Source: Saccharomyces paradoxus
Taxonomy: Eukaryota; Ascomycota; Saccharomycetes; Saccharomycetales; Saccharomycetaceae
Reading direction: 5' to 3'
Length of the DNA stretch: 64,000 bases
Assembly: GCF_002079055.1 (NCBI RefSeq)
Contig: NC_047493.1
Span: 558,001-622,000 of the forward strand
In this document: positions 39,090 through 49,709 of the stretch, piece after piece
Position numbering within the stretch: the stretch's first letter is position 1
How the letters are laid out: each line of letters starts with the position of its first letter
The notes under the pieces: model-generated
Databases searched by the model: none
What the model was told of the DNA's origin: nothing
What the model saw: only the letters and a program-made list of their open reading frames with translations
Position numbers and translations under genes: made by a program

Positions 39090-42000
39090 TCAACCAACCC
39101 ACCTTCTGGCAGACCTGAATAATCTAATCCATGGACCGTATCCGCCCCACTCTTCGTATTTACCTTCTGGATACCAAGAATTGGCCTCCAATCTGCAGAC
39201 TCTTTCAGGATGCGGCATCATTGCAAGCACTCTACCATTTGGCGACTTGATACCGGCTATACCATTACTCGACCCGTTGGGGTTGAATGGGAACTTTTCG
39301 GTGACGTTACCGTAATTGTCCACATACCTTATACAACATAGACCATCCTTTTCAAAGTTCTCCAGTTGTTCACCGCTTTTGGAAAACGTTGCCTTACCTT
39401 CACCATGTGCGACAGCAATCGGCAACTTGGATCCTGCCATGCCGTTCAAGAAAACAGACTCTTCGCTAGAATTATCTTTCTCTTGAGATATTTGCACCAT
39501 ACATACACGGGCTTCATATTGTTCACTGACATTTCTTTCGAAACTTGGCCAGTTTTCACACCCAGGAATGATATCTTTTAATCTACTCAAAAATTGACAA
39601 CCATTACAAGCACCAAAAGCAAATGTATCTTGTCTCTCATTGAAAAACTTGGAAAATTGTGAGCGGACGCCTTCATGGTACAATACAGATTTGGCCCAAC
39701 CCGCACCTGCACCTAGGACGTCACCATATGAAAAACCACCACATGCGGCAAGACCGATAAATTCATCCAAATGGAATCTACCCTCCAGCAAATCTGTCAT
39801 AGTAACATCCACTGAGTTGAATCCGGCTTGTTGGAAGCACCATGCCATTTCCATTTGACCGTTAACACCTTGCTCTCTTAGAATGGCAACCTTAGGTCTT
39901 TGGCTGGATAGTTCTAATCCGATCTTCATATCATCGGCTGGGTTGTACGTCAAGGCATATTGCAAACCGGGATCCCTATCATCTGTGATACTGGCAAATT
40001 CTTCTTCCGCTGTCTTTGGATTGTCTCTTAATTTCTGCATCTCATAAGATGTCTTGCTCCAGGTTTGCTCCAATTCAGATCTTGTATTGGCGTAAACTAG
40101 ATCATTTGTCTTGGAATTAACAATCTTAATTTCTTGGCTTTGGAAGGATGGCTTACCAACAATAGAGATATACTCCTTAGCAACTCCGTTCTGGTTCATG
40201 ATTTCTTCGAATTTGCTCAAGTTCTTAGTAGAAATTTGGAAGACTGCACCCAATTCTTCATTGAATAGGTCGGTTAATTGGCGTTCTAAATCTCCGCCAT
40301 CAATACTGATTTCTAAACCGCATCTGGAGGCAAATGCCATTTCTAGCAAAGTGACAAGCAAACCACCATCAGATCTATCATGGTAAGCCAACACTATATC
40401 ATCCTTTTGTTGATGTAATTGAATTAAACCTTCCAAGAAACCCTTCAAAATGGCGTTGTCATACACAGTGGGTGATTTGTTACCAACTTGGTTGTAAACT
40501 TGCAACAAAGCAGAGGCCCCTAATGACTTAGCCTCTTCTTTAGCGGATAAATCAACCAAGACGAGGACAGAATCTTCTGTGTTTTTATTTAATAACGGAG
40601 TCCATGTTTTGCTGGTGTTGGAAACTGGTGCAAATGCAGTAATATTCAATGATAATGGTGCTGTAACTTCCTTATCGTCCCATTTCATCTTCATGGACAT
40701 AGAATCCTTACCAACAGGGATAGCAACACCTAACGCAGGACATAAGTCCAGGCCTAATGCTTGGACGGCTTCATATAACTTGGAACCCTCACCTTGATGA
40801 GAGGCTGGTGACATCCAGTTAGCTGATAGTTTGATGTGATGTAAAGATTTCACATCAGCAGCGAATATGTTTAATAATGATTCTGCTACGGATAATTTAG
40901 CGGAGGCCGATGCTGAAATCAAAGCATTAACCGGTTTTTCACCCATAGCCATTGCTTCACCAGTGGAAATTATTGTTTCACCCAAGGATGAACCGGTGAC
41001 ACCAACATCTGCGACAGGTACTTGCCAAGGACCAACGAATTGATCTCTGTCGATTAGACCTGTGACAGATCTGTCACCAATAGTAATCAAAAATGACTTC
41101 GAACCAACAGATGGTAAGTTCAAAACTCTTTGAATAGCATCCTTTAGAGATGGAATTTCGCTCAAATTTACCTCTGGTAGATTTAGTGCTTCAGTTATGG
41201 TTTCTCTGGACATCTTTGGAGGCTTACCGAATAAAATTGGCATTTCCAAATCAATTGGAGTTGTTTTCAAAAGAGGATCCTCCACAATTAATTTTTGTTC
41301 AGCAGTAGCGTGACCGACAACGGCAAATGGTGCTCTTTCTCTCTTACAGATGTCTTCGAAAATGGACAAGTCTTGAGGGGAAACACCAAGAACATAACGT
41401 TCTTGTGATTCATTACACCAAATTTCCATTGGTGACATACCAGGTTCTAAGGAGAGAACCTTTCTAATATCAAATTTAGCACCCAAGTCATTGTCATGAA
41501 CCAGTTCAGGCAAAGCGTTGGATAACCCACCAGCACCAACATCATGAATAGATTGGATAGGATTGTTGTTACCTAGGGCAACACAGGCGTCGATGACTTG
41601 TTGACAACGACGTTCCATTTCAGGGTTTCCTCTTTGTACAGAAGCAAAATCCAAATCAGCGGAACCTTCACCGGAAGCTATAGAAGAAGCAGCACCACCG
41701 CCTAAACCAATCAACATAGATTGACCACCAAGAACAATTAAACAAGAACCTGGGGTAATTGGGGTATTTTTCAAGGCAAATTGAGGCCTAACGGTACCAA
41801 AACCTCCAGCAATCATAATTGGCTTATGGAACCCTCTGATTTCCTCCTTTCCTTGGTGATTCAAAACCTTTGTTGTCAAAGTTCTGAAGTAACCGTTGAT
41901 ACAAGGCCTACCAAACTCATTGTTAAATGCGGCAGAACCCAAAGGAGCCTCAATCATAATGTCTAATGCAGATGCAATATGGTAAGGCTTACCAATATTC

Positions 42001-43166
42001 AACTCCCAAGGTTGTTCATTACCTGGTATCAAAAGATCGCTCACAGAGAACCCACTCAAACCACACTTAGTTTTGGAACCTCTACCTGTAGCACCCTCGT
42101 CTCTAATTTCACCACCAGAACCTGTAGCAGCACCTGGGAAAGGAGAAACGGCTGTTGGATGGTTGTGAGTCTCAACCTTGATAAGCAATGGAATTCTTTC
42201 CTTTGTAGAAGTCCATTCCTTTGTAGTTGAATTTGGTGCGAAGAAAAAGGCGTCATTTTCACTGTCCAAAACGGCTGCATTATCAGAGTAGGCACTGATA
42301 GTATATTCTGGGTTTAACTTGTGAGTATTTCTAATCATTTGAAACAAGGTGAATTGTTGTTTTATTCCATCAATGGTCCAATCAGCGTTGAAGATCTTGT
42401 GACGACAATGTTCAGAATTAACTTGGGCGAACATGAATAACTCAACATCGGTAGGATCTCTTTTCATAGTTTCGACGAAGGCATGGATCAAATATTCCAT
42501 TTCTCCACTATCTAGTGCCAAACCCAATTCTGTATTAGCTTTGGATAGAATGTCCTTTGGAGACTGTTTGGTGTCCTTAGGAGTCAATGGAACGTGAACT
42601 AATGGCTTTGGCTCTTCATGTGTAAATATGCTCATCGTATTTGGTGGTTCGGTCAGATATAATTGTTGAGTCATTCTATCGTAGACGCACTTCAGTGAAA
42701 TATCATTTAGATTTTCCAAAAGAGGGAAGCCTGGAACAGTCTTTATGAGTAAGGCTAAACCTCTTTCAATGCGTTGGACTTTGCCTTGTAATCCACATAC
42801 ATGAGCAATATTAGTAGCCTTGGAAGACCAAGGAGAAATAGTGCCTGATCTAGGAACAACCCTAATCAAATATGTGTCTTGGCCAAGAGCTGAGCTGGGC
42901 AAATTATTAGCGACAGCATCGTTTAGTTGTCTTGCTAATGGATCGTTTGCGATATTCAAAGGAGAATCATAAGTCAGCAAGACCTCTAGCAATTTAGTGT
43001 CCTGTTCAGACAAATTTTGAGCGATACCGTTGACATAGTGAATGTAACACGAACGCAGTTCATTGATGACAGAAGTACTGTTTGTGTAAGAATTTATATC
43101 TTTGATTAAATTGTCAACTCTGAACTGAGATAAGGCCTTGGGACCTGGCAAAATATAATCAGTCAT
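39090..43166 (-). CDS. ADE6: Ade6, formylglycinamidine ribonucleotide synthetase
   Basis: A 1358-residue enzyme for the fourth step of de novo purine synthesis: FGAR plus glutamine and ATP gives FGAM. It is the large, eukaryote-type PurL: an N-terminal PurS-like domain, a linker, two AIR-synthase-like halves in the middle (with KVETHNHPTAVSPF and SIHDVGAGGLSNALPE, both signature segments) and a C-terminal class I glutamine amidotransferase. The nucleophile cysteine is in FGACNGCQF; AHGEG and the MMPHPER histidine and glutamate complete the site. Length equals S. cerevisiae. The upstream region has a Bas1-type TGACTC. Confidence 0.98.
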   Translation of the reverse strand: MTDYILPGPKALSQFRVDNLIKDINSYTNSTSVINELRSCYIHYVNGIAQNLSEQDTKLLEVLLTYDSPLNIANDPLARQLNDAVANNLPSSALGQDTYLIRVVPRSGTISPWSSKATNIAHVCGLQGKVQRIERGLALLIKTVPGFPLLENLNDISLKCVYDRMTQQLYLTEPPNTMSIFTHEEPKPLVHVPLTPKDTKQSPKDILSKANTELGLALDSGEMEYLIHAFVETMKRDPTDVELFMFAQVNSEHCRHKIFNADWTIDGIKQQFTLFQMIRNTHKLNPEYTISAYSDNAAVLDSENDAFFFAPNSTTKEWTSTKERIPLLIKVETHNHPTAVSPFPGAATGSGGEIRDEGATGRGSKTKCGLSGFSVSDLLIPGNEQPWELNIGKPYHIASALDIMIEAPLGSAAFNNEFGRPCINGYFRTLTTKVLNHQGKEEIRGFHKPIMIAGGFGTVRPQFALKNTPITPGSCLIVLGGQSMLIGLGGGAASSIASGEGSADLDFASVQRGNPEMERRCQQVIDACVALGNNNPIQSIHDVGAGGLSNALPELVHDNDLGAKFDIRKVLSLEPGMSPMEIWCNESQERYVLGVSPQDLSIFEDICKRERAPFAVVGHATAEQKLIVEDPLLKTTPIDLEMPILFGKPPKMSRETITEALNLPEVNLSEIPSLKDAIQRVLNLPSVGSKSFLITIGDRSVTGLIDRDQFVGPWQVPVADVGVTGSSLGETIISTGEAMAMGEKPVNALISASASAKLSVAESLLNIFAADVKSLHHIKLSANWMSPASHQGEGSKLYEAVQALGLDLCPALGVAIPVGKDSMSMKMKWDDKEVTAPLSLNITAFAPVSNTSKTWTPLLNKNTEDSVLVLVDLSAKEEAKSLGASALLQVYNQVGNKSPTVYDNAILKGFLEGLIQLHQQKDDIVLAYHDRSDGGLLVTLLEMAFASRCGLEISIDGGDLERQLTDLFNEELGAVFQISTKNLSKFEEIMNQNGVAKEYISIVGKPSFQSQEIKIVNSKTNDLVYANTRSELEQTWSKTSYEMQKLRDNPKTAEEEFASITDDRDPGLQYALTYNPADDMKIGLELSSQRPKVAILREQGVNGQMEMAWCFQQAGFNSVDVTMTDLLEGRFHLDEFIGLAACGGFSYGDVLGAGAGWAKSVLYHEGVRSQFSKFFNERQDTFAFGACNGCQFLSRLKDIIPGCENWPSFERNVSEQYEARVCMVQISQEKDNSSEESVFLNGMAGSKLPIAVAHGEGKATFSKSGEQLENFEKDGLCCIRYVDNYGNVTEKFPFNPNGSSNGIAGIKSPNGRVLAMMPHPERVCRLEANSWYPEGKYEEWGGYGPWIRLFRSARRWVG

Positions 43167-43508
43167 TGAACTTGACTTCTTTTGTTATGGACCTGGGAAG
43201 ATTAAACTCTTAGAGATATCGACAGAATAAAAGAAAAAGGAAAATATGCTTCGAAGCAGGGCCTGACAATTATTTAAATATGTATGCCAGGGCTCTCGAA
43301 GAAAGAGTTAAATAATAAGATATATTGCATTTATTACGGCATCATCTGTTTAATGAGTCCGCATTCAATTTTTTTTTTTCAATTTTAAGTTCGACGAAAA
43401 TTTGAAAAAACGGGTCAGCAGGAAAGAGTCAGGAACGGTCGAAGGTCATCTTTGTTTATTTACAAGCTGATGTAAAAAGTACATATCCTATCTATGTCCC
43501 AGGTTCAG
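43167..43508. promoter_or_regulatory. ADE6 promoter with Bas1/Gcn4-type site
   Basis: A 342-base spacer between COX18 and ADE6, both on the minus strand. GAGTCA at 43426-43431 reads TGACTC on the ADE6 strand, 260 bases before its start: the core bound by Bas1 and Gcn4, which drive purine genes. A further TGAGTC lies near 43354. A long T run is at 43370-43379. Confidence 0.45.
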
Positions 43509-44459
43509 TCATCGCTGGTAAGGATATATCCAATTCAATATGATATTTTGTATTAGGGAGTATAGCTGTGATGATATCCAATAGAGCGAAAGAAGGAATG
43601 GTGCTTGCGAAGACATTGCTAGCATAACCACACAACCGAGTCTCGATACATTCAGTATACTAGTCATTGCCTCTTGGGCCCTGGTCGAATTCCTTGAAAT
43701 CGTTTTTATACCTTGCGATGACATACTTGAACTGAACATCAATCTGCCATTGAGTTCCACATTTAATACTGCCAAAGTCCCCACCAAGATGGGCGCTAGC
43801 AATGGCATTGCTACCAACGGCGAGCTTAAATCAAAAGAACCAAAATCCAGCACGGAAATCCAGGAAGGATAAAAAATTTCTATAAGCTGTGCCTCTGTCA
43901 GTGTTCTGATACCCATCGAAACCGTCACCCAAAGAGGAATTTGCACCATCGGCAATAGTGCATTTTTCCATAATGGTACATTGTACTTCTTGAATAATTT
44001 CTTCTGCCTCTTTCTTGTCTCTTTCACCGCCAAAAGTGTAATTTGTTCTGGGGTCAGAATGTCAGGACTCTGTAGTGGTAGTGGCATGAAGGAATCGTTA
44101 GAACTAATTTTGGCGGCATTTCTAGACTTTTTATTCGTAACGGCTGCTAATCGAAGCTTAATAATTGGCGTTATTGGCTGTACCAATTTCCTTAATTCTT
44201 GCTGTTTCAAGATTCTCTTCCGCTGCCATATACTGAACGGCAGTGTCACCAGGGTTCTAAGTGTGATGGTACCCAAAGGAACAAGTAATATCCACGGTAT
44301 GTGTGAGGCTTCATGCAGAGTTAAAAACGTGTCTGCTACACTTTGAAAAAGTGAAAAGTTTCTCTTCGTACTCAGATTGACCCTACCATACTGTAGGCCG
44401 ACTGAGCTGCACGAGAGTAACGCAAAACCATTTTGACGAGTGGCTACCCTTTTTAACAT
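43509..44459 (-). CDS. COX18: Cox18, mitochondrial inner-membrane insertase
   Basis: A 316-residue member of the Oxa1/YidC/Alb3 family. Cox18, with Mss2 and Pnt1, exports the C-terminal tail of Cox2 across the inner membrane for cytochrome oxidase assembly. The N-terminus is basic and serine-rich, fitting a mitochondrial presequence. Hydrophobic segments at about 52-75, 165-185, 212-232 and 265-305 agree with the family core. The segment between the first two is rich in lysine and arginine, as in YidC-type loops facing the matrix. Length equals S. cerevisiae. Confidence 0.95.
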   Translation of the reverse strand: MLKRVATRQNGFALLSCSSVGLQYGRVNLSTKRNFSLFQSVADTFLTLHEASHIPWILLVPLGTITLRTLVTLPFSIWQRKRILKQQELRKLVQPITPIIKLRLAAVTNKKSRNAAKISSNDSFMPLPLQSPDILTPEQITLLAVKETRKRQKKLFKKYNVPLWKNALLPMVQIPLWVTVSMGIRTLTEAQLIEIFYPSWISVLDFGSFDLSSPLVAMPLLAPILVGTLAVLNVELNGRLMFSSSMSSQGIKTISRNSTRAQEAMTSILNVSRLGCVVMLAMSSQAPFLLSLYWISSQLYSLIQNIILNWIYPYQR

Positions 44460-44702
44460 AATGTCATGCTTTACCTGGTGTATCTTATTTTTGAACCCTT
44501 TTTTTCCAGTCCAGTCTCTTTAATCTTTGGTTAAATTACTGGATGATAGAAAAAATGGGTTTGCTGACAAAAACAAAAAGTGCAGAACATTAAATAAATG
44601 AAAGCATCAGCTCATATGCTAGAATATTTACATTATAAAAAAAAGGAAAAAAACAACAAAATAGTCATTACTATTATACATGTGATATCAGGAAAGAAGG
44701 TC

Positions 44703-45011
44703 TTATTCAACTTGGCTACCGTCTCTTGGTTTGTAATGAGGCAACAGCTCCACAACCTCAGCTGGTAGCCTACCATCGACCTTGATGGCGTACATTCCAG
44801 CTATACTATGATCCACACTCAGCCACTTTGCTACCCACGATTTAGTAGGCTTACACATTCCAACCAGACCTTCGAAAGATGGCGAGGTACATTCCATAGT
44901 AGAAACACCCGCCTCTTCAAAGATACCCTGACAGTTAGGACAACCATCTCTATTGAACTCATTTGTGGTCTGCACTATACCACATAGCATACAAGCTCTT
45001 TCACTAGACAT
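44703..45011 (-). CDS. SPT4: Spt4, zinc-binding transcription elongation factor
   Basis: A 102-residue small subunit of the Spt4-Spt5 (DSIF) complex, which rides on RNA polymerases I and II and supports elongation and RNA processing. The zinc ribbon is complete: C7 and C10 (ACMLC), C24 and C27 (GCPNC). The rest is the conserved fold that pairs with the Spt5 NGN domain ([18 protein letters not shown]). Length equals S. cerevisiae. Confidence 0.97.
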
Positions 45012-45261
45012 CTCTCACACTTTACTTTGTTAGCTTTGTCGCACTGAATACTGCTAGGTATGGTTGCGATGGTACATTTTCGAGCCCTTTTCTTAGTTTT
45101 CACTTTTTCATTCGACTTCACCCGTCAACGTATAAGGTGACCATTATAGACATTGAGATTAATTATAGTAAAAGATGATTAAACGATATGCATGAATATA
45201 TTTATCTATGATATGGTGCCTAAAGCGCGATATACTTACCTATTAGAACTATACTAGACAG

Positions 45262-47040
45262 TTAAGACCGTTTCAAATAGTAGTAACCATCTTTTTCTTC
45301 CATATCTTTTCTTACAAATTCTGGAAGCTCTTCGCCCTTATTACTATCATACAAGATGATGCCATTACCTAGAGCATGCTTCTTCTCGTTTCTCTTGTAA
45401 AAAAACAACACAACAAACGTCCATAAACCGTAAACAGCACCAAAAATTAAACTCACAGTGTAACCAGTCTTGAAACGTGGTGACTCCACGGTAGGCCACG
45501 CCAACGTAGGAATCCAAGCGTAAGTGGATTGAGAGAACGAATAAATAGCAATCCATGTAACAGCCTTCACCTGAGGATCAAATCTTAAGAAATCATTAAT
45601 AAATGACCACAGACACGGCGACGCAGCCACACTGAAATATGTGGTGAAAAAAGCGTACCATTTAGCCTTCGAAGGGATATCCCATTTTATGAGTAAGGCA
45701 CAAGAAACAGTATTCATTATGGCAGCAAAAACCATGAATATCCACTTGCACCTGAATAAATCTGCGCCAAAGGCGCAAAAAATCACATATGCAAATCCCA
45801 AACATGCGGGTATAACACTCAGATTGTTCACTTGAGCGATAGAGTACTTGGTATTAGACTTTAACCACAAAGTATATGAACCACTATAGGCGGTCATATT
45901 ATTCCACGAACACGTATCGAAAACAACAAGTACCCAAAATGCTGGTGTGCAAAACACTTTCTTCCAAAGCTTACTGCTCCATAGTGGGACTAGCTTACTT
46001 TTATCGACACCATCTTTGATTTGGTTCCTCTTATTTCTAGCTCTTGCAATTCGTATTTCTTCTTCGGTCAAGAATAAAGAGTAACATTTTGATGGCACAC
46101 CGGGAATAACAAAAAATCCAATAATAGCTGTGGGAAGGGAAATCGCGATGGCATCAATCAAAAACATCCATCTCCAGCCTGCTAGACCATGGACGCCGTT
46201 CAAACTTTTGAATATTCGACTTTGTAAAAGTCCAGAAGTCACAGATCCCAACTGCTGCCCACAAAAAAATAAACAGACTCTTGAATTAATTTCATCTGGA
46301 GCATACCAACAACCCAGTATATATTGGGACACTGGGTAGTAAGCGGCGCCAAATGCACTCAATATAAATCTGTAGGCTCTTAATTCAGCTAGAGAGTTTG
46401 CCCTGTAACATGCAAATGTAAACCAAGTCCAGCCCAAGTCCATTACAGGCAAAATAATATGAGAGGGGAATCTTGGCAACAGGTACATAAATGGTAATTG
46501 GAAGACAATGGCACCGACATTAGCAATAGTGGAAGTGTAAACGTAATCGTTACCTTTCATGTTTAAATCCTCCTTCATATTGGAAACATATGCGTTGGTG
46601 TAGTTATTCAAATCCACTGACTTGGACCAACATAGCATAAAAAAGTACAAAGCAATGATAACGTCTAGTTTGTAAAGAAGTCTTCTTTCTGCCTTGGTTT
46701 GAGTGGTATGATTAGGGTACAAAAACTCATACCACTTACGTGATTTTTTGTACTCCTTATTAACACGATATTCGAATTCGTCGAAGTATTTCCACCATTT
46801 ACGTCCGGCTTCATCTCTCACTTCATATGGCAGATCATGTCTTAAGTTATGAGGATGGGATTCTACAGCAGTAGTTTCTGCAGTAACGTCGGTCTTTGAA
46901 GACTTATCTACGCTGTGGTGTAGTTCTTCTTCAGCAATGATACTGGAGTTGGTATCATCTGAGTATAAACACTGATCATCTTCGGGTAGTTTTCTTAAAT
47001 GAGGGAAGTAGCTCCTCCACGATTTGTTCGAAGCTGTCAT
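45262..47040 (-). CDS. VHT1: Vht1, high-affinity proton-biotin symporter
   Basis: A 592-residue plasma membrane transporter of the major facilitator superfamily, allantoate permease-like branch. It imports biotin, which this yeast group makes poorly. A long hydrophilic N-terminal region (about 125 residues) precedes 12 hydrophobic segments from about 130 to 560, with a larger cytosolic loop in the middle containing EEEIRIARARNKR. The S. cerevisiae protein is 593 residues. A perfect biotin response element lies upstream (47302-47319). Confidence 0.96.
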   Translation of the reverse strand: MTASNKSWRSYFPHLRKLPEDDQCLYSDDTNSSIIAEEELHHSVDKSSKTDVTAETTAVESHPHNLRHDLPYEVRDEAGRKWWKYFDEFEYRVNKEYKKSRKWYEFLYPNHTTQTKAERRLLYKLDVIIALYFFMLCWSKSVDLNNYTNAYVSNMKEDLNMKGNDYVYTSTIANVGAIVFQLPFMYLLPRFPSHIILPVMDLGWTWFTFACYRANSLAELRAYRFILSAFGAAYYPVSQYILGCWYAPDEINSRVCLFFCGQQLGSVTSGLLQSRIFKSLNGVHGLAGWRWMFLIDAIAISLPTAIIGFFVIPGVPSKCYSLFLTEEEIRIARARNKRNQIKDGVDKSKLVPLWSSKLWKKVFCTPAFWVLVVFDTCSWNNMTAYSGSYTLWLKSNTKYSIAQVNNLSVIPACLGFAYVIFCAFGADLFRCKWIFMVFAAIMNTVSCALLIKWDIPSKAKWYAFFTTYFSVAASPCLWSFINDFLRFDPQVKAVTWIAIYSFSQSTYAWIPTLAWPTVESPRFKTGYTVSLIFGAVYGLWTFVVLFFYKRNEKKHALGNGIILYDSNKGEELPEFVRKDMEEKDGYYYLKRS

Positions 47041-48217
47041 TATCTGCTGATTGATGTCGACCTTCTTTAAAAGTTAAAACGAATGGAAAAGTGATTGTAT
47101 CTGGCTTTGCTCATGGAAAAAGAGTCTTTATATACAGTTATGTTTTTTACATCCGTAAGAGTCATGCAGATTTTTGGGAATGGCTATCATCCAATTTAGC
47201 CTTGCATCTCATATTCAATTTTTTCTCTTCATTTTACACATTTTTTTTCCTTTCTCAGTTGGGTGAAAGAATCTCGGCCGTCGTACGACGCATTCTGTGT
47301 AAATCATCCTAAAGTGATTCAGAATCTCAGAGCCATTTCGGGTGAACTAATGACGATTTTATAGTACACTACGGCGGTATCTTAGCTGACGCAATTGTAG
47401 AAATGAGGGCACTGTTAAAATGAGGGACGTTTTAGTTGTATGCAGTATAGGATTGACAAGTATTGTGGAGGGCGTAGTAGCCAAGCGTTCAAAAAACGAG
47501 AATAACTGACGATAATCCTAATTTCAGCTTTTAGGTGCAGCCAAATTCAGTTAGTAGTAGTCTTAGTCTTAACACATTATTCAGCGTAGTTATAAAAATA
47601 CCATACAAAAAAGAAAAAAGAAATCCGACAAAGTCGGTCTCCTGTCCAAGAATACTGCAATAAGGTTGGGCTTAAACTAAAGTTTGCTTATCTTTGTTGC
47701 AAGGTTGCCATCATTCATCTCAATAAAATCGTTGGGCAACTATTACTCCTCCAGAGAGAGGCGCTGTCAACAACTCGATCAGTGATGATGGTTGCGGCAT
47801 ATCCTTGCCATCGTCTTATTTACCATATATTTCTTGGTGATGATTAAAAAAAGCTTCTGCTACGTGACCACGCATATCAACTAGGAGTAATGGAGTATTT
47901 TTGAATTTTTTCAACATTCACCTTATATTCAACAGTATTGTTGGGTTTTCGTAAACAAAATATCAACCATGAAGTAATTTTATTTATTGCGAGGATATCA
48001 TCAACTAATTATTAACTGACACTAGTGCTTGAAATGTTTATATTAACAAAATTTAGTTATTTGCTTTTATTTTGAACTACAGAAAAGGCATTTATGACAC
48101 AAGTATGCGTAATAGGTTACTAATTTACTTATTAATGTGATATTGAGAACAACGTACTTTTAAAAGAGACAGGTTTGACGAGTTAACTAAAATATACTGG
48201 TGGCTCTATAAGGCTCT
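47041..48217. other. GID10-VHT1 spacer
   Basis: A 1.2-kb region holding the VHT1 promoter and the GID10 3' end. Apart from the VHRE at 47302-47319 I see no gene, RNA or repeat. Composition is AT-rich with no tRNA-like promoter boxes. Confidence 0.5.
47302..47319. promoter_or_regulatory. VHRE, biotin (vitamin H) response element of VHT1
   Basis: AATCA, eight bases, TGATT: an exact match to the inverted-repeat element AATCA-N8-TGAYT through which Vhr1 activates VHT1 when biotin is low. It lies about 260 bases before the VHT1 start codon. Confidence 0.85.
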
Positions 48218-49096
48218 TTAAGCAATCTCAAATCCACTTGAGTAGGTATTTAAATCGTCGCAATTAGTTGGAACTAGTTCGAGTTTTTGAAATAGTTCAC
48301 AAGCGGGGTGATAGTAGTAGCCTTCCACTGAGCCTGTTAATTGGTCTAAACACACGTAGTAAAATCCTTCAAATGATGCGCCTTCCAGATGGTAGATATC
48401 GTTCAACATCAGATTTTCTTGATCCTCATTATCGAGTAGGAACCTCTCCTTCCATTTAAGATAAATGAACCGTTGATTCATAAATTCTGCACTTTCATGA
48501 TTATACTGACCGAAATTTCTTTCTGCTAAGGACCAGTTATCAGAACCGAAGTGGCCAAACCTCTTCCAATGAGAGCAATCACTTTCCCTTTGTGCCATAT
48601 ACGGGTCAAGGGTCTCCTCAGCGGGCCAATGCAGCGAACATAATGGAAATTGGTTATAATTGATGACATAACCTTCAAAAAGAGTGACAACTTTATCCAA
48701 AACTGGTGTCAAATTTCGAATAGTGAATGTACCTGTGACATGAGGGTCCAAAGAATGCGAAGTTTTATAAAGGGGCAAGTTTACGGTATCAATCTTCACT
48801 TCTACCGTATAATATGTGTACTTTGACGATTGTGAGCCACCAAATCTCAACCCTGGTCTCAGAAAATCCAAATGCCTACCAAGGGACTTGTAGGTATATT
48901 TAGCATTCTTACTCACTAAATTTACTCCTTCCTCGTAAATATCACAGTCTTCTTCTTTTACTTTAGAGTAAGGTAAGGGAATATCGGTTGAGGAGGACGG
49001 GGAAGCATAGGCTGAAGCAAATATGTCTTCAACATCGTCATATCGTTTGACTTTTTCTAAAATAAATTTTCTTCCCATGATATTCAGCGATGTCAT
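48218..49096 (-). CDS. GID10: Gid10, stress-induced substrate receptor of the GID E3 ligase
   Basis: A 292-residue protein equivalent to YGR066C, a paralogue of Gid4/Vid24. Gid10 is an alternative substrate receptor that recognises N-terminal proline-type degrons and hands clients to the GID/CTLH ubiquitin ligase, mainly under osmotic or heat stress. The Vid24-type beta-barrel starts near residue 75 (FLRPGLRFGG) and includes FEGYVINYNQFPL and FMNQRFIYLKWKERFLL, the latter a hallmark of Gid4-like proteins. The C-terminus contains GASFEGFYYVCLDQLTGSVEGYYYHP, also characteristic. Length equals S. cerevisiae. Confidence 0.93.
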   Translation of the reverse strand: MTSLNIMGRKFILEKVKRYDDVEDIFASAYASPSSSTDIPLPYSKVKEEDCDIYEEGVNLVSKNAKYTYKSLGRHLDFLRPGLRFGGSQSSKYTYYTVEVKIDTVNLPLYKTSHSLDPHVTGTFTIRNLTPVLDKVVTLFEGYVINYNQFPLCSLHWPAEETLDPYMAQRESDCSHWKRFGHFGSDNWSLAERNFGQYNHESAEFMNQRFIYLKWKERFLLDNEDQENLMLNDIYHLEGASFEGFYYVCLDQLTGSVEGYYYHPACELFQKLELVPTNCDDLNTYSSGFEIA

Positions 49097-49709
49097 ACCT
49101 ACAACATATTATAAATGAAGAGTATCATTATACAATACAAAAAAAAAATTAAGAGAGACTGGTCAAGTCAATAAGCTGCTGTCATGATTCCCCTTTTTAT
49201 ATGCTTATCGAACATCCAGCTAATCAAACTAAACAACATATACTGTTACATCATTGCCTCGCATTTTATTTTTCTGTACTGCTTCATCGAAGCATTTTTA
49301 AGGGTGCCCTGAAGGCTATTGTTTAAAGGAAGAAAAAAAGGTACCACAGACAGACAGCAAGACAATCGAACCATTGCCAGGAAAAGAGGGGTGAAAAGGA
49401 TTTCTCTACCGTGTTATCGAATGTGAAACGGAATACAAAAGAAGACTCCAAAGTTAAAAGGGTCTCATGAGTATAGATCAAGCCGCGAAGAATAGCATGT
49501 AAACACAAAAGACGGTTTGTTCTTTCTTTTGCTTGGCCCCTCACTTGTAGCAATTACTCATACAACGGTACGAGTACATGAAAGATAATATTTAATAGTA
49601 GGCAGTTATGAGGAAAGTATTAAAATTACTATGTAGGTTTTTGTATATCGTTTGTGGTTGTATTAAATCTCAATGTTATTGGTGTTGCTTCAGAGTTTTC
49701 TCTGGCCAT
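49097..49709. promoter_or_regulatory. GID10 promoter region with stress element
   Basis: A 613-base spacer between the YGR067C 3' end and GID10. CCCCT at 49190-49194 (an AGGGG stress element on the minus strand) lies about 95 bases before GID10; another AGGGG is at about 49386. This would fit stress induction of GID10, but the motif is short. No gene recognised. Confidence 0.4.
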
